From contig NZ_CP049990.1 of NCBI RefSeq assembly GCF_011388195.1, forward strand, positions 868,001-932,000: a DNA stretch of 64,000 nt. The letters are read 5' to 3'. This DNA is from Pusillimonas sp. DMV24BSW_D. Its GTDB lineage: Bacteria > Pseudomonadota > Gammaproteobacteria > Burkholderiales > Burkholderiaceae_B. Made by a program: the position numbers and the translations under genes. The notes under the pieces are model-generated. The model searched no databases and was not told where the DNA came from. It worked only from the letters and a program-made list of their open reading frames with translations. Every line of letters starts with the position of its first letter. Positions within the stretch are counted from its first letter, which is position 1. This document shows, piece after piece, positions 17,825-26,099 of the stretch.

Positions 17825-19419
17825 CACAAAAGAAAAAACCTAACTTTATTTTGATAATGACCGATCAGCATCGTGCTGATCATCTGGGATGTTATGGGCA
17901 CCCCGTGCTCCGCACTCCGCATATCGACAGCCTGGCCGAACAGGGCGCCTTGTTCGACGAGTTTTATGTGGCGAGCCCGGTTTGCATGCCGAACCGAGCC
18001 AGTTTAATGACCGGCCGTATGCCTTCTGTTCATGGCGTGCGGGCCAACGGCATTCCGTTATCCATGCAGCAGGTTACGTTTGTTGAGCTGTTGCGCGAAG
18101 CGGGTTATGCCACCGGGCTGGTTGGAAAAAGCCATTTGCAGAACTTTGTGGGTGCACCGGTGGTACTCGAGCAGTCCGCCCCGCCCGAGAACTATCATAT
18201 GCCGCCCGAAAACTTAAGCCAGGCGGTTCGGGAACATTTGACGGCTGAGTGTTATCGCAACGAAGAGCCTGATTTTTGGTCAAAGGAAAACCCGCGGGTG
18301 CAAACGCCGTTTTACGGGTTTGACCATGTTGACCTGGTCACAGGGCACGGTGACGGCGTTGGTGGTGATTTCAAGCAATGGCTCCTGGAGCGTGAGCCTG
18401 AGGCGGCGAGTTTATTGGGCCCGGATAACCAGTTGCCTCACGACTATGTGTGCCCGCAGGCGGTTCGAACCGCACTGCCTGAGGCGTTGTATCCCACCAG
18501 CTATATTGCTGAGCGCGCTGAAGCTTTTATAAAGCACCAAGCCGCCGAGCAACCTTTTTTTCTGATGGTGTCTTTCCCCGACCCGCATCATCCGTTTAAC
18601 CCTCCCGGTCGTTACTGGGATATGTATCGGCCCGAAGACATGCAGGTGCCTGAGGCTTTCGAAAATGAAGATTGGGTGCCGCCTCCCCATGTGGAGGCCT
18701 TGTATAAGGTGCGCGATTCCGGGAATGCCTTGTTGAACGGCATGAATACCATTGGTGTGTCCAAGCAAGAAGCCTTGGAGGCAAGAGCTCTGACGTGCGG
18801 AATGATTTCCATGATCGACGATGCCGTGGGTCGCCTGCTGAAGGCGCTTGATGACGCGGGTGAACGCGAAAACACGGTGATCCTGTTTACCTCGGATCAC
18901 GGCGATCATTTGGGTGATCATCGTTTGCTTTTGAAAGGCGCTGAGCAGTACCGCGATATTTTGCGGGTACCGTTTATATGGAGTGACCCCGCAAATAAGA
19001 AAAAAGGCTTGCGTACACATGCACTTGGGTCGACCATTGATATTCCGTCTACGATTCTGGATCGTGCTGAAATTGTGCCGTTTGCGGGCATGCAGGGGCG
19101 TTCTTTATTACCGATTGCGCAAGGGGAAAAGCACAAAGAGCGGGACACGGTTTTTATTCAATATGACCACCAGCGTACGCACCCCGGGCTTGGCGGCCCA
19201 CCGCGTGTTCACACGATTTTCGATGGCCGTTGGCGATTAAGCGTGTTTCATGGGGTTGAGTGGGGAGAACTCTACGACCTGCAGGCGGATCCCGGTGAGT
19301 TTACAAATGAATGGAATAACCCCGAACACCTTGAGGTGCGATGTCGATTAATGGAAAAACTGGCCAGAGCTGAAATTGAGCATATTGATCGCGTGCCGTT
19401 ACCCACTAGTCTTGCCTAG
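17821..19419 (+). CDS. Type I sulfatase (formylglycine-dependent)
   Basis: The 532-residue enzyme belongs to the alkaline-phosphatase-fold sulfatases. The metal-binding start FILIMTDQHRADHLG (D15, Q16) and the formylglycine signature CMPNR (C55-R59, followed by ASLMTGR) are clear, and the second metal cluster appears as TSDHGDHLGDH near residue 360. There is no signal peptide, so it acts in the cytoplasm. Its start overlaps the stop of a TAXI-TRAP permease, which implies that the transporter brings in a sulfate ester that this enzyme hydrolyses. No formylglycine-generating enzyme gene is in the window. Related phosphonate monoester hydrolases share the fold, so that activity cannot be excluded. 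Confidence 0.88.
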   Translation: MTQKKKPNFILIMTDQHRADHLGCYGHPVLRTPHIDSLAEQGALFDEFYVASPVCMPNRASLMTGRMPSVHGVRANGIPLSMQQVTFVELLREAGYATGLVGKSHLQNFVGAPVVLEQSAPPENYHMPPENLSQAVREHLTAECYRNEEPDFWSKENPRVQTPFYGFDHVDLVTGHGDGVGGDFKQWLLEREPEAASLLGPDNQLPHDYVCPQAVRTALPEALYPTSYIAERAEAFIKHQAAEQPFFLMVSFPDPHHPFNPPGRYWDMYRPEDMQVPEAFENEDWVPPPHVEALYKVRDSGNALLNGMNTIGVSKQEALEARALTCGMISMIDDAVGRLLKALDDAGERENTVILFTSDHGDHLGDHRLLLKGAEQYRDILRVPFIWSDPANKKKGLRTHALGSTIDIPSTILDRAEIVPFAGMQGRSLLPIAQGEKHKERDTVFIQYDHQRTHPGLGGPPRVHTIFDGRWRLSVFHGVEWGELYDLQADPGEFTNEWNNPEHLEVRCRLMEKLARAEIEHIDRVPLPTSLA

Positions 19420-19443
19420 GTTCAAGAGCTTGGCGGTGTCATC

Positions 19444-19866
19444 GTGGCAAGCGTGATCAAGCAATCTGTGCTGCAAGCGTATCGCCAGGCCGAGTACACA
19501 ATTTACTCTACGCCTCCTTGTGTCTTGAAAATAGGTCAGGCCAGCACTTGCCTTCTCGAAATTTACACGCAGTACGGTGTAGATTGCGCCGCATTTATGA
19601 CTGCCTTCAATCCATTCGGCCGGCAGTTTCCGTTGGCCGAAAATGCGGGCTTTCAGGAACGGCTGCTTGATCAATTGCAGCGGTGTGGCAAGCCTGTTCT
19701 GCACGCTGGTGGAATTGATCCCGACCATGTCTGGCCGGTTGAGGATAGTGTGTTAGTGCCGGGCTTGGGGTTGGCCCAGGCATGTGAGCTGGGCCGCGAG
19801 TATGACCAGAATGCCATTGTATGGTGCGGCCCCGATGCCGTTCCGCAATTGGTGCTTTTGCGTTAA
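19444..19866 (+). CDS. DUF3293-family protein of unknown function
   Basis: The 140-residue product starts at a GTG (19444). It carries the AAFMTAFNPFGR segment and the general layout I associate with DUF3293 proteins, small soluble proteins of unknown role in proteobacteria. No catalytic motif, signal peptide or membrane segment is visible. It lies 24 bases after the sulfatase gene on the same strand and converges with the amidase gene, its stop being five bases from that gene's stop. Confidence 0.7.
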   Translation: MASVIKQSVLQAYRQAEYTIYSTPPCVLKIGQASTCLLEIYTQYGVDCAAFMTAFNPFGRQFPLAENAGFQERLLDQLQRCGKPVLHAGGIDPDHVWPVEDSVLVPGLGLAQACELGREYDQNAIVWCGPDAVPQLVLLR

Positions 19867-19871
19867 AGGTG

Positions 19872-21317
19872 TCATGACTCAAGGCTAAATATCGGCGAGC
19901 GCAGATGGCGCCACGGTTGGGCCTGTTCTATTTGTGCAGCCAGTGCCAGTAAGATATCTTCACGGCCATAAGCAGCTGTGAATTGTGCGCCGATCGGCAA
20001 ACCGCTTGATGAAAACCCCATTGGTACCGACATGGCCGGCTGGCCGGTTGCATTGCTAACCGAGGTAAAGGCCATGTGCGCGAACAGGTCGTTCAGATAG
20101 CCCTCTTCGAACGATTTGCGCATGCTGAGTTTGCCCAATGGCAGTGCAGGTTGCGCCGCGACCGGTGTGAGCAAGACGTCGTATTCTTGATGAAATCGGC
20201 CGAAGGTGCGGGCAATGGCTTGAAGCCGACGCAGGGCGTCGGCATAATCGGCAGCGGTGAATTTTTGCCCCATTTCCGCCCAGCTAACGGCGGCTTCTTC
20301 AATATCTTCAGGGTCGGGGGTGCGGCCCAGCTCTTTCAATAACGTGTTCACGCGGCTGCTTAGGTTGGCACCGTGAATCAGGACTAAATCGTGTGTGGCC
20401 TGGTTGAAGTCGAAAGAGGGGGCGTCTTCAGTTACCGTGTGCCCCAGTGCTTCACACATTCTTCCCGCTGCTTGAATGGTTGTGATGACCTCTGCGTCGA
20501 CCGTGGCACCAGGCGGGGCATTTAGGCTAATGGCAATGCGCAGCGCTTTGGGCGTGTGTTGTATTGCTTGCAGGTAGGAAACCGGTGGCGGCGGGGCAAA
20601 GTACGGGTCGCCTGGGCAGGGTTGGCAAGCAATGTCGAGCGCGGCGGCGCTGTCGCGAACGGTATGCGATAGCACATGCGCCGAGCCCATGCCCCCGGCG
20701 AACTCACCTGCCGGGGCGGCCGAAACCCGCCCCCTTGAGACTTTCAGGCCGAAAAGGTGGCAGTGGCTGGCAGGTAAACGCAACGACCCTGCCGCGTCTG
20801 TGGCTTGGGCGATGGGCACTATGCCGGCTGCGACAGCCGCAGCGGCGCCGCCCGAGGAGCCGCCTGCACTATGATCGAGATTCCAGGGGTTGCGAACGGG
20901 GCCGCCAAATACGGGTTCGGTGGTGGCACTGATGCCGAAATTAGGTACCCGGGTTTTGCCGGCCAGGGTGAATCCGGCAGCGATGAACGCATTCACCGCA
21001 TGGCTGGCGCTTGAGGGTAGGTTGTTTTCCAACATGCGTGACCCAACTTGCGTGGGTACGCCGGGGTAGTTGGATACTTCCAGGTCTTTAAGCAAAATAG
21101 GAACGCCCCGGAAAACACCTTCCGGAAGCCCCTTTTTTACCTGTTCCCGGGCAATGTCGCTCATGCTGACCGAGACAGCATTCACAACCGGGTTCAGCTT
21201 TTCAATTCGATATAGCGCAGCCTCTAGAACCTCTTGCGGGCTGACGGTTTTGGCGGCGATTAACTCGGCCAGCCCTAAAGCGTCGTAGTTAGCGTACTCT
21301 TTGAAGGCTGCGCCCAT
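19872..21317 (-). CDS. Amidase signature family hydrolase
   Basis: The 481-residue enzyme has the full Ser-cisSer-Lys catalytic set of the amidase signature family: K77 in LLKDL, S154/S155 in AGGSSGGAAAAVAAG and the nucleophile S178 in DAAGSLRLPAS. It probably hydrolyses a carboxylic amide in the cytoplasm, but the family is broad and its substrate cannot be read from sequence. It stands alone on the minus strand just downstream of malate synthase G (22 bases after that gene's stop), so it could be co-transcribed with glcB. It is not closely similar to the two tandem amidases at 55762-59006. Confidence 0.9.
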   Translation of the reverse strand: MGAAFKEYANYDALGLAELIAAKTVSPQEVLEAALYRIEKLNPVVNAVSVSMSDIAREQVKKGLPEGVFRGVPILLKDLEVSNYPGVPTQVGSRMLENNLPSSASHAVNAFIAAGFTLAGKTRVPNFGISATTEPVFGGPVRNPWNLDHSAGGSSGGAAAAVAAGIVPIAQATDAAGSLRLPASHCHLFGLKVSRGRVSAAPAGEFAGGMGSAHVLSHTVRDSAAALDIACQPCPGDPYFAPPPPVSYLQAIQHTPKALRIAISLNAPPGATVDAEVITTIQAAGRMCEALGHTVTEDAPSFDFNQATHDLVLIHGANLSSRVNTLLKELGRTPDPEDIEEAAVSWAEMGQKFTAADYADALRRLQAIARTFGRFHQEYDVLLTPVAAQPALPLGKLSMRKSFEEGYLNDLFAHMAFTSVSNATGQPAMSVPMGFSSSGLPIGAQFTAAYGREDILLALAAQIEQAQPWRHLRSPIFSLES

Positions 21318-21339
21318 CGAATTGTTTCCTTTACATATT

Positions 21340-23502
21340 TCAGGCCTGCTTCACCTTAAGCCGCCACTGGTGCAGCAAAGGTTCGGTATAGCCGTTGGGT
21401 TGTTCCAGCCCCTTAAATACCAAGTCGCATGCGGCCTGGAAAGCGGCCGATGTGTCGAAATTCCCGGCCATGGGTTTGTAGTAAGGGTCTGCTTCGTTTT
21501 GCTTGTCGACCACGGCAGCCATACGTTTCATGGTTTCCATGACCTGATCCTTGGTGACAATACCATGGTGCAGCCAGTTTGCAATATGCTGACTGGAAAT
21601 ACGCAGGGTGGCGCGGTCTTCCATGAGGCCCACATTGTGGATGTCGGGTACTTTTGAGCACCCCACGCCCTGGTCGATCCAGCGCACGACGTAACCCAAA
21701 ATGCCCTGGGCGTTGTTGTCGAGTTCCTGCTGCTTTTCTTCGTTCGACCAGTTCGTGTTGGTGGCCACGGGTACCGACAGAATTTTGTCGAGCAGGGTGG
21801 GGTCGTTCTTGCCTTCCATACCCGATTGAATATCGTGCACACTAACCTGGTGATAGTGCAAGGCATGCAGCGTGGCGGCGGTGGGTGAAGGGACCCAGGC
21901 CGTATTGCCGCCGGCTTTCAATTGGCCAATTTTCTGTACCAGCATGTCGGCCATTTTGTCGGGCATGGCCCACATGCCCTTGCCAATTTGTGCACGGCCC
22001 CGCAAGCCGCATTCCAGACCCACCTGAACGTTGTTGTGTTCGTAGGCGTTGATCCAGTCGGTTGGCTTCATTTCGCCTTTGCGGATCATGGGGCCGGCTT
22101 CCATTGATGTATGGATTTCGTCGCCGGTGCGGTCGAGAAAGCCGGTATTAATGAACGCAACCCGTTCGTTGGCGGCAGCAATGCAGGCTTTCAGGTTCAC
22201 GCTGGTGCGGCGCTCTTCATCCATAATGCCCATTTTCAGAGTGTTGGGTGGCATGCCCAGCAGTTTTTCAACGCGACCGAACAACTCACTTGAAAACGCT
22301 ACTTCATCAGGGCCGTGCATTTTCGGTTTGACGATATACACCGAGCCCTTGCGCGAATTGCCTTTGCGTTTCAGGTCGTGCACGGCAATCAGCGATGTGA
22401 CAACCGCGTCCATAATGCCTTCGGGCACCTCGTTGCCGTCCTTGTCCAGAATGGCCGGGTTGGTCATCAGGTGGCCTACGTTACGTACCAGCATCATGGA
22501 ACGCGCGGCCAGCGTTTGCGTGTTGCCTTGCAGGTCGGTGTATTCGCGATCGGGATTCAGGGCGCGTGTAAAGGTTTTATCGCCCTTGGCAACCTCTTCG
22601 GTTAGATTGCCCTGCATCAGGCCCAGCCAGTTGCGATAGGCCAGTACTTTGTCTTCGGCGTCCACCGTTGCCACCGAGTCTTCGCAGTCCATAATGGTGG
22701 TTAGCGCGGACTCCATCAGGATGTCTTTCACCCCGGCTTTGTCTTGTTTGCCAATGGGGTTGTTTTTGTCGATTTGAATTTCGAAATGCAGGCCGTTATG
22801 GCGGAATACCAGCGCCTCGGGTGCCGACGCGTTACCCCGGTAACCCAACAGCGATGATGCGTCTTTCAGCGTGGTGTTTTCGCCATTTTCAAGGGTGACC
22901 TGCAGTTGGCCGTTGTTAACCTGGTAGGCGGTGGCGTTGGCGTGCGACCCTGACGACAGTGGAATGGTTTCATCCAGAAAACGGCGACCGTATTCAATGA
23001 CCTTGTCGCCGCGCACGGGGTTGTAGCCGCCCGAGCGGGTGGCGCCGTTATCTTCGGGAATGGCGTCGGTGCCATACAGGGCATCGTACAGGCTGCCCCA
23101 GCGGGCGTTGGCCGCATTGAGCGCATAGCGTGCGTTGGTAATGGGTACAACCAACTGTGGGCCTGCCTGTTCGCTGAACTCCACGTCGATATTGGTGGTA
23201 TTCACCTTCACATTGGCCGGGGCGTCTTTCAAATAACCAATTTCCTTCAGGAACGCCTTGTACGCGGCCATATCTTTGATGGGGCCGGGGTTTTTCCGGT
23301 ACCAGGCGTCCATTTCCGCCTGAATGCGGTCGCGCTCGGCCAACAAGGCACGGTTCTTGGGTGCCAGGTCGTGCACAATGGCGTTAAATCCTTTCCAAAA
23401 GTCGTCGGATGAAACGTCGGTGCCGGGCAGCGCTTCCTGCTCGATGAATTGATGCAGTAAATTGGCAACGTGCAGTTGCTCGCATTGGGTGCGTTGTGTC
23501 AT
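21340..23502 (-). CDS. glcB: Malate synthase G
   Basis: This 720-residue enzyme condenses glyoxylate with acetyl-CoA to give malate, in the glyoxylate/glycolate pathway. Length and sequence layout (single large chain, with [12 protein letters not shown], the [13 protein letters not shown] loop, and [21 protein letters not shown]) match malate synthase G rather than the shorter isoform A. It is divergent from the phhB-amn pair. Its role fits a bacterium growing on C2 compounds or on aromatic compounds that yield acetyl-CoA. Confidence 0.96.
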   Translation of the reverse strand: MTQRTQCEQLHVANLLHQFIEQEALPGTDVSSDDFWKGFNAIVHDLAPKNRALLAERDRIQAEMDAWYRKNPGPIKDMAAYKAFLKEIGYLKDAPANVKVNTTNIDVEFSEQAGPQLVVPITNARYALNAANARWGSLYDALYGTDAIPEDNGATRSGGYNPVRGDKVIEYGRRFLDETIPLSSGSHANATAYQVNNGQLQVTLENGENTTLKDASSLLGYRGNASAPEALVFRHNGLHFEIQIDKNNPIGKQDKAGVKDILMESALTTIMDCEDSVATVDAEDKVLAYRNWLGLMQGNLTEEVAKGDKTFTRALNPDREYTDLQGNTQTLAARSMMLVRNVGHLMTNPAILDKDGNEVPEGIMDAVVTSLIAVHDLKRKGNSRKGSVYIVKPKMHGPDEVAFSSELFGRVEKLLGMPPNTLKMGIMDEERRTSVNLKACIAAANERVAFINTGFLDRTGDEIHTSMEAGPMIRKGEMKPTDWINAYEHNNVQVGLECGLRGRAQIGKGMWAMPDKMADMLVQKIGQLKAGGNTAWVPSPTAATLHALHYHQVSVHDIQSGMEGKNDPTLLDKILSVPVATNTNWSNEEKQQELDNNAQGILGYVVRWIDQGVGCSKVPDIHNVGLMEDRATLRISSQHIANWLHHGIVTKDQVMETMKRMAAVVDKQNEADPYYKPMAGNFDTSAAFQAACDLVFKGLEQPNGYTEPLLHQWRLKVKQA

Positions 23503-23602
23503 TTTTTATCCTTTGTGTTGCAAGTGCACATGACCGTTGAGTCATGTTCCGGTTTGTGTTCACATGCATAGTATGGACTGTCCGCTGCAGTCGCTCAACC
23601 AG

Positions 23603-23640
23603 TTGAAAGTTGAATAACCTTGAACTTATAGTTCAAGGTT
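23603..23640 (+). promoter_or_regulatory. Candidate phhB promoter with perfect 25-base inverted repeat
   Basis: TTGAAA (23603-23608) and TATAGT (23627-23632) are spaced 18 bases. The -10 lies in a perfect dyad, AACCTTGAAC (23616-23625), TTATA, GTTCAAGGTT (23631-23640). A dyad centred over the promoter is the geometry of a repressor site or of a MerR-type operator. The binding protein is unknown; no regulator gene is adjacent. Confidence 0.5.
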
Positions 23641-23685
23641 TTCAGCATATTTAATCGTTAAACCTTCAAAGTGGAGTGGAACGCT

Positions 23686-23979
23686 ATGGCCAAGTCTTCA
23701 GATCTTATCGGCGCGTCGGCGGCAATTGAAACCTTGCAGGGCTGGTCTGCCGTGCAAGGGCGCGATGCGATTCAAAAAACGTTCAAATTCGACGATTTCA
23801 ATGCTGCTTTCGGATTCATGACCCGGGTGGCCATGCAGGCTGAACAGGCCGGTCATCATCCTGAATGGTTCAACGTTTACAATCGCGTCACCGTGACGCT
23901 GGCCACGCATGATGCAGGTGGGGTTACGGCCAAAGATACGGCGCTGGCGTCGTTTATGGATCAGATTGCACAGGAGTAG
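23686..23979 (+). CDS. phhB: Pterin-4a-carbinolamine dehydratase
   Basis: The 97-residue protein begins at the ATG at 23686 with GGAG upstream. It carries the family signature [15 protein letters not shown] and LATHDAGG (about residues 60-85). The enzyme dehydrates 4a-hydroxytetrahydrobiopterin, recycling the cofactor of phenylalanine hydroxylase, and in some bacteria supports molybdopterin or tetrahydrofolate metabolism. No phenylalanine hydroxylase gene is nearby. AMP nucleosidase follows after two bases, so the two are probably co-transcribed. Confidence 0.93.
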   Translation: MAKSSDLIGASAAIETLQGWSAVQGRDAIQKTFKFDDFNAAFGFMTRVAMQAEQAGHHPEWFNVYNRVTVTLATHDAGGVTAKDTALASFMDQIAQE

Positions 23980-23981
23980 GT

Positions 23982-25487
23982 ATGTCGGATTCACCGGGTG
24001 GCAGTGCGATATCACCACTGGGCTTGCCCCAGCTCATTCCATTCACCGCATTTCATGATGCTCACGCAGCGTATGAGCGTTTGGTGGAAATTTACGAGCG
24101 CAACACGGCTTTTATTCGCGAGGCATTCGATTATTATGCCGCCGGCAAGTTGCCTGAGGGGCAGCGGGTGCGCGCCTATTACCCGGCCATTCGCATCAAG
24201 GTATCAACCTATCAAGGAGTGGATAGCCGTTTGTCGTACGGCTATGTGGTTGAGCCCGGTACCTACATGACCACAATCACTCAGCCGCGGTTGTTTGAAC
24301 GTTATCTGCGCGAACAAATTCATTTGTTGATTCGCAACCATGGCGTGGGTGTGGAAGTGGGTGAGTCAGACACCCCCATTCCGTTGCATTTCGCCTTCCC
24401 CGAAGGCCATTATGTGGAAGGCATTTATGCCGACTCGGTGGGGGGTGAATTGCGCGACCACTTCGATGTGCCCGATTTGGCGGTAACAGACGATGCCATT
24501 GTGAATGGCACGTGGCGCGGGCGGCGGGGCGACCCGGAGCCACTGGCGCCGTTTACCGCCCCTCGCGTTGATTACTCCCTGCATCGCTTGCAGCACTATA
24601 CGGCTACGCGGCCGGAGTACTTCCAAAGTTATGTGCTGTTTACCAACTATCAGTTCTATATCGACGAGTTTTGCCAATGGGCCAAGGGCATGCTGGCGCG
24701 TGAAGAGGGCGATTACACGGCATTGATCGAGCCCGGCAATATCGTGACCCTGGCTGGACAGGGGCAGCAACCCAGCGGCGAGCGACCGGCGCGCATGCCT
24801 CAAATGCCGTCCTATCATTTGCTGCGCGAAAATAATACGGGTATTACGCTTATTAACATTGGTGTGGGCCCTTCCAACGCCAAAACCATTACCGATCACG
24901 TGGCGGTTTTGCGTTCTTCCGCCTGGATCATGCTGGGGCATTGTGCGGGCCTGCGCACAACTCAGCGCCTGGGTGATTACGTATTGGCCCATGGCTATGT
25001 ACGCCAAGACCATGTGCTGGACGAAGACTTGCCGATTTGGGTGCCGGTGCCGCCGCTGGCTGAAATTCAAGTGGCGCTGGAAGGCGCTGTGGCTGAAGTT
25101 GCCGGGTTATCGGGTTGGGAACTCAAGCGCATTATGCGAACCGGCACGGTGGCCACAACTGATAACCGTAACTGGGAGCTGCGAGACCAGAACGAGCCGG
25201 TATTGAAATTGTCGCAATCGCGTGCCATTGCGCTCGACATGGAATCAGCAACTATTGCGGCGAATGGGTTTCGTTTTCGGGTGCCTTACGGCACTTTGCT
25301 GTGTGTCTCCGATAAACCGTTGCATGGCGAGCTGAAACTGCCGGGCATGGCCAGCGAGTTTTATCGTCGCCAAGTGGGGCAGCATCTGCAAATTGGCATT
25401 CGGGCGCTGGAAAGTTTGCGCGACATGCCCCCCGAAAGGCTGCATTCACGTAAATTGCGCAGCTTTATCGAGACGGCGTTTAAGTAA
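23982..25487 (+). CDS. amn: AMP nucleosidase
   Basis: The 501-residue enzyme hydrolyses AMP to adenine and ribose 5-phosphate and helps set adenine nucleotide levels. It has the N-terminal regulatory domain and a C-terminal nucleoside-phosphorylase-like domain (about residues 250-480, with GVGPSNAKTITDHVAVLR and the LDMESATIAANGFRF active-site region). CAGGAGT precedes the ATG. The last eight bases overlap the end of the convergent SET-domain gene. Confidence 0.95.
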   Translation: MSDSPGGSAISPLGLPQLIPFTAFHDAHAAYERLVEIYERNTAFIREAFDYYAAGKLPEGQRVRAYYPAIRIKVSTYQGVDSRLSYGYVVEPGTYMTTITQPRLFERYLREQIHLLIRNHGVGVEVGESDTPIPLHFAFPEGHYVEGIYADSVGGELRDHFDVPDLAVTDDAIVNGTWRGRRGDPEPLAPFTAPRVDYSLHRLQHYTATRPEYFQSYVLFTNYQFYIDEFCQWAKGMLAREEGDYTALIEPGNIVTLAGQGQQPSGERPARMPQMPSYHLLRENNTGITLINIGVGPSNAKTITDHVAVLRSSAWIMLGHCAGLRTTQRLGDYVLAHGYVRQDHVLDEDLPIWVPVPPLAEIQVALEGAVAEVAGLSGWELKRIMRTGTVATTDNRNWELRDQNEPVLKLSQSRAIALDMESATIAANGFRFRVPYGTLLCVSDKPLHGELKLPGMASEFYRRQVGQHLQIGIRALESLRDMPPERLHSRKLRSFIETAFK

Positions 25488-25998
25488 GGTTGCTGTTCCG
25501 GCCTTGCGTTGTCTTCTTTGTTTTTTTAGCTGCTTTTTTCTTTAAAGCCAGCATGGTGCCCCGGCATTCCGGGGTGCCGCACAGGCATTTATATTCGTTG
25601 CGCCGCTTTTTGGTAATGCGCCCATCCAGCACTAACCCATAGTCGTAGGTTAGCTCTTCGCCTTTTTTAATATCGCGCAGCGCCACGATATAAACCTTCG
25701 TGCCTTTTTGGTTTTCTTGCGCTTCGCAATTAGGGCCGCATGAATGATTGAACCATTTGGCGTCATTCCCTTTCTGACCGCCGTCAATCACCTTGCCACA
25801 GCTTAAGGAAAAGAAAAACGTGTGGAAGGGGTCGTCGGGGTTGGTGGGGTGCAGTTCGTCGGCTTCTTCATGCGTAATGCGCTTGCCTTCGTATTCCAGA
25901 ATATTTGTACCTTCGGGAATTTTGCGGGCGGCAAAAATGCCATTGCCATGCGTTTTTGATTTTTTGACGACATGCCAGACGGGTTTGGAAGCACTCAT
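25480..25998 (-). CDS. SET-domain protein lysine methyltransferase
   Basis: Taking the ATG at 25998 gives 172 residues; the frame stays open upstream to 26043. The SET core is complete: the substrate/cofactor motifs GNGIFAARKIPEG (19-30), NHSCGPNC (84-91) and GEELTYDYG (113-121), and a post-SET cysteine set (C138, C140, C145). A lysine-rich tail follows. In eukaryotes such proteins methylate histones; stand-alone bacterial SET proteins occur in Chlamydia and scattered proteobacteria and methylate DNA-binding or ribosomal proteins. It converges on amn with an eight-base overlap and lies just downstream of uvrA. The target is unknown. Confidence 0.9.
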   Translation of the reverse strand: MSASKPVWHVVKKSKTHGNGIFAARKIPEGTNILEYEGKRITHEEADELHPTNPDDPFHTFFFSLSCGKVIDGGQKGNDAKWFNHSCGPNCEAQENQKGTKVYIVALRDIKKGEELTYDYGLVLDGRITKKRRNEYKCLCGTPECRGTMLALKKKAAKKTKKTTQGRNSNLT

Positions 25999-26099
25999 AG
26001 GGGTTAGGCAGAATCCACAATAAATAACGAGCAGCGTTGACAAAGAAAACTTAGCGGCTAAAGGGCTAGTGGTTTAGCAATAGCGCCGCTGACGCGATC

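Noticed and set aside
18412-19020. A 202-codon minus-strand open frame within the sulfatase gene
   Set aside because: It is antisense to a well-conserved part of the sulfatase and has no recognisable domain.
24366-25070. A 234-codon minus-strand open frame within amn
   Set aside because: It is antisense to the catalytic domain of AMP nucleosidase and has the His/Gln-rich composition of shadow frames.
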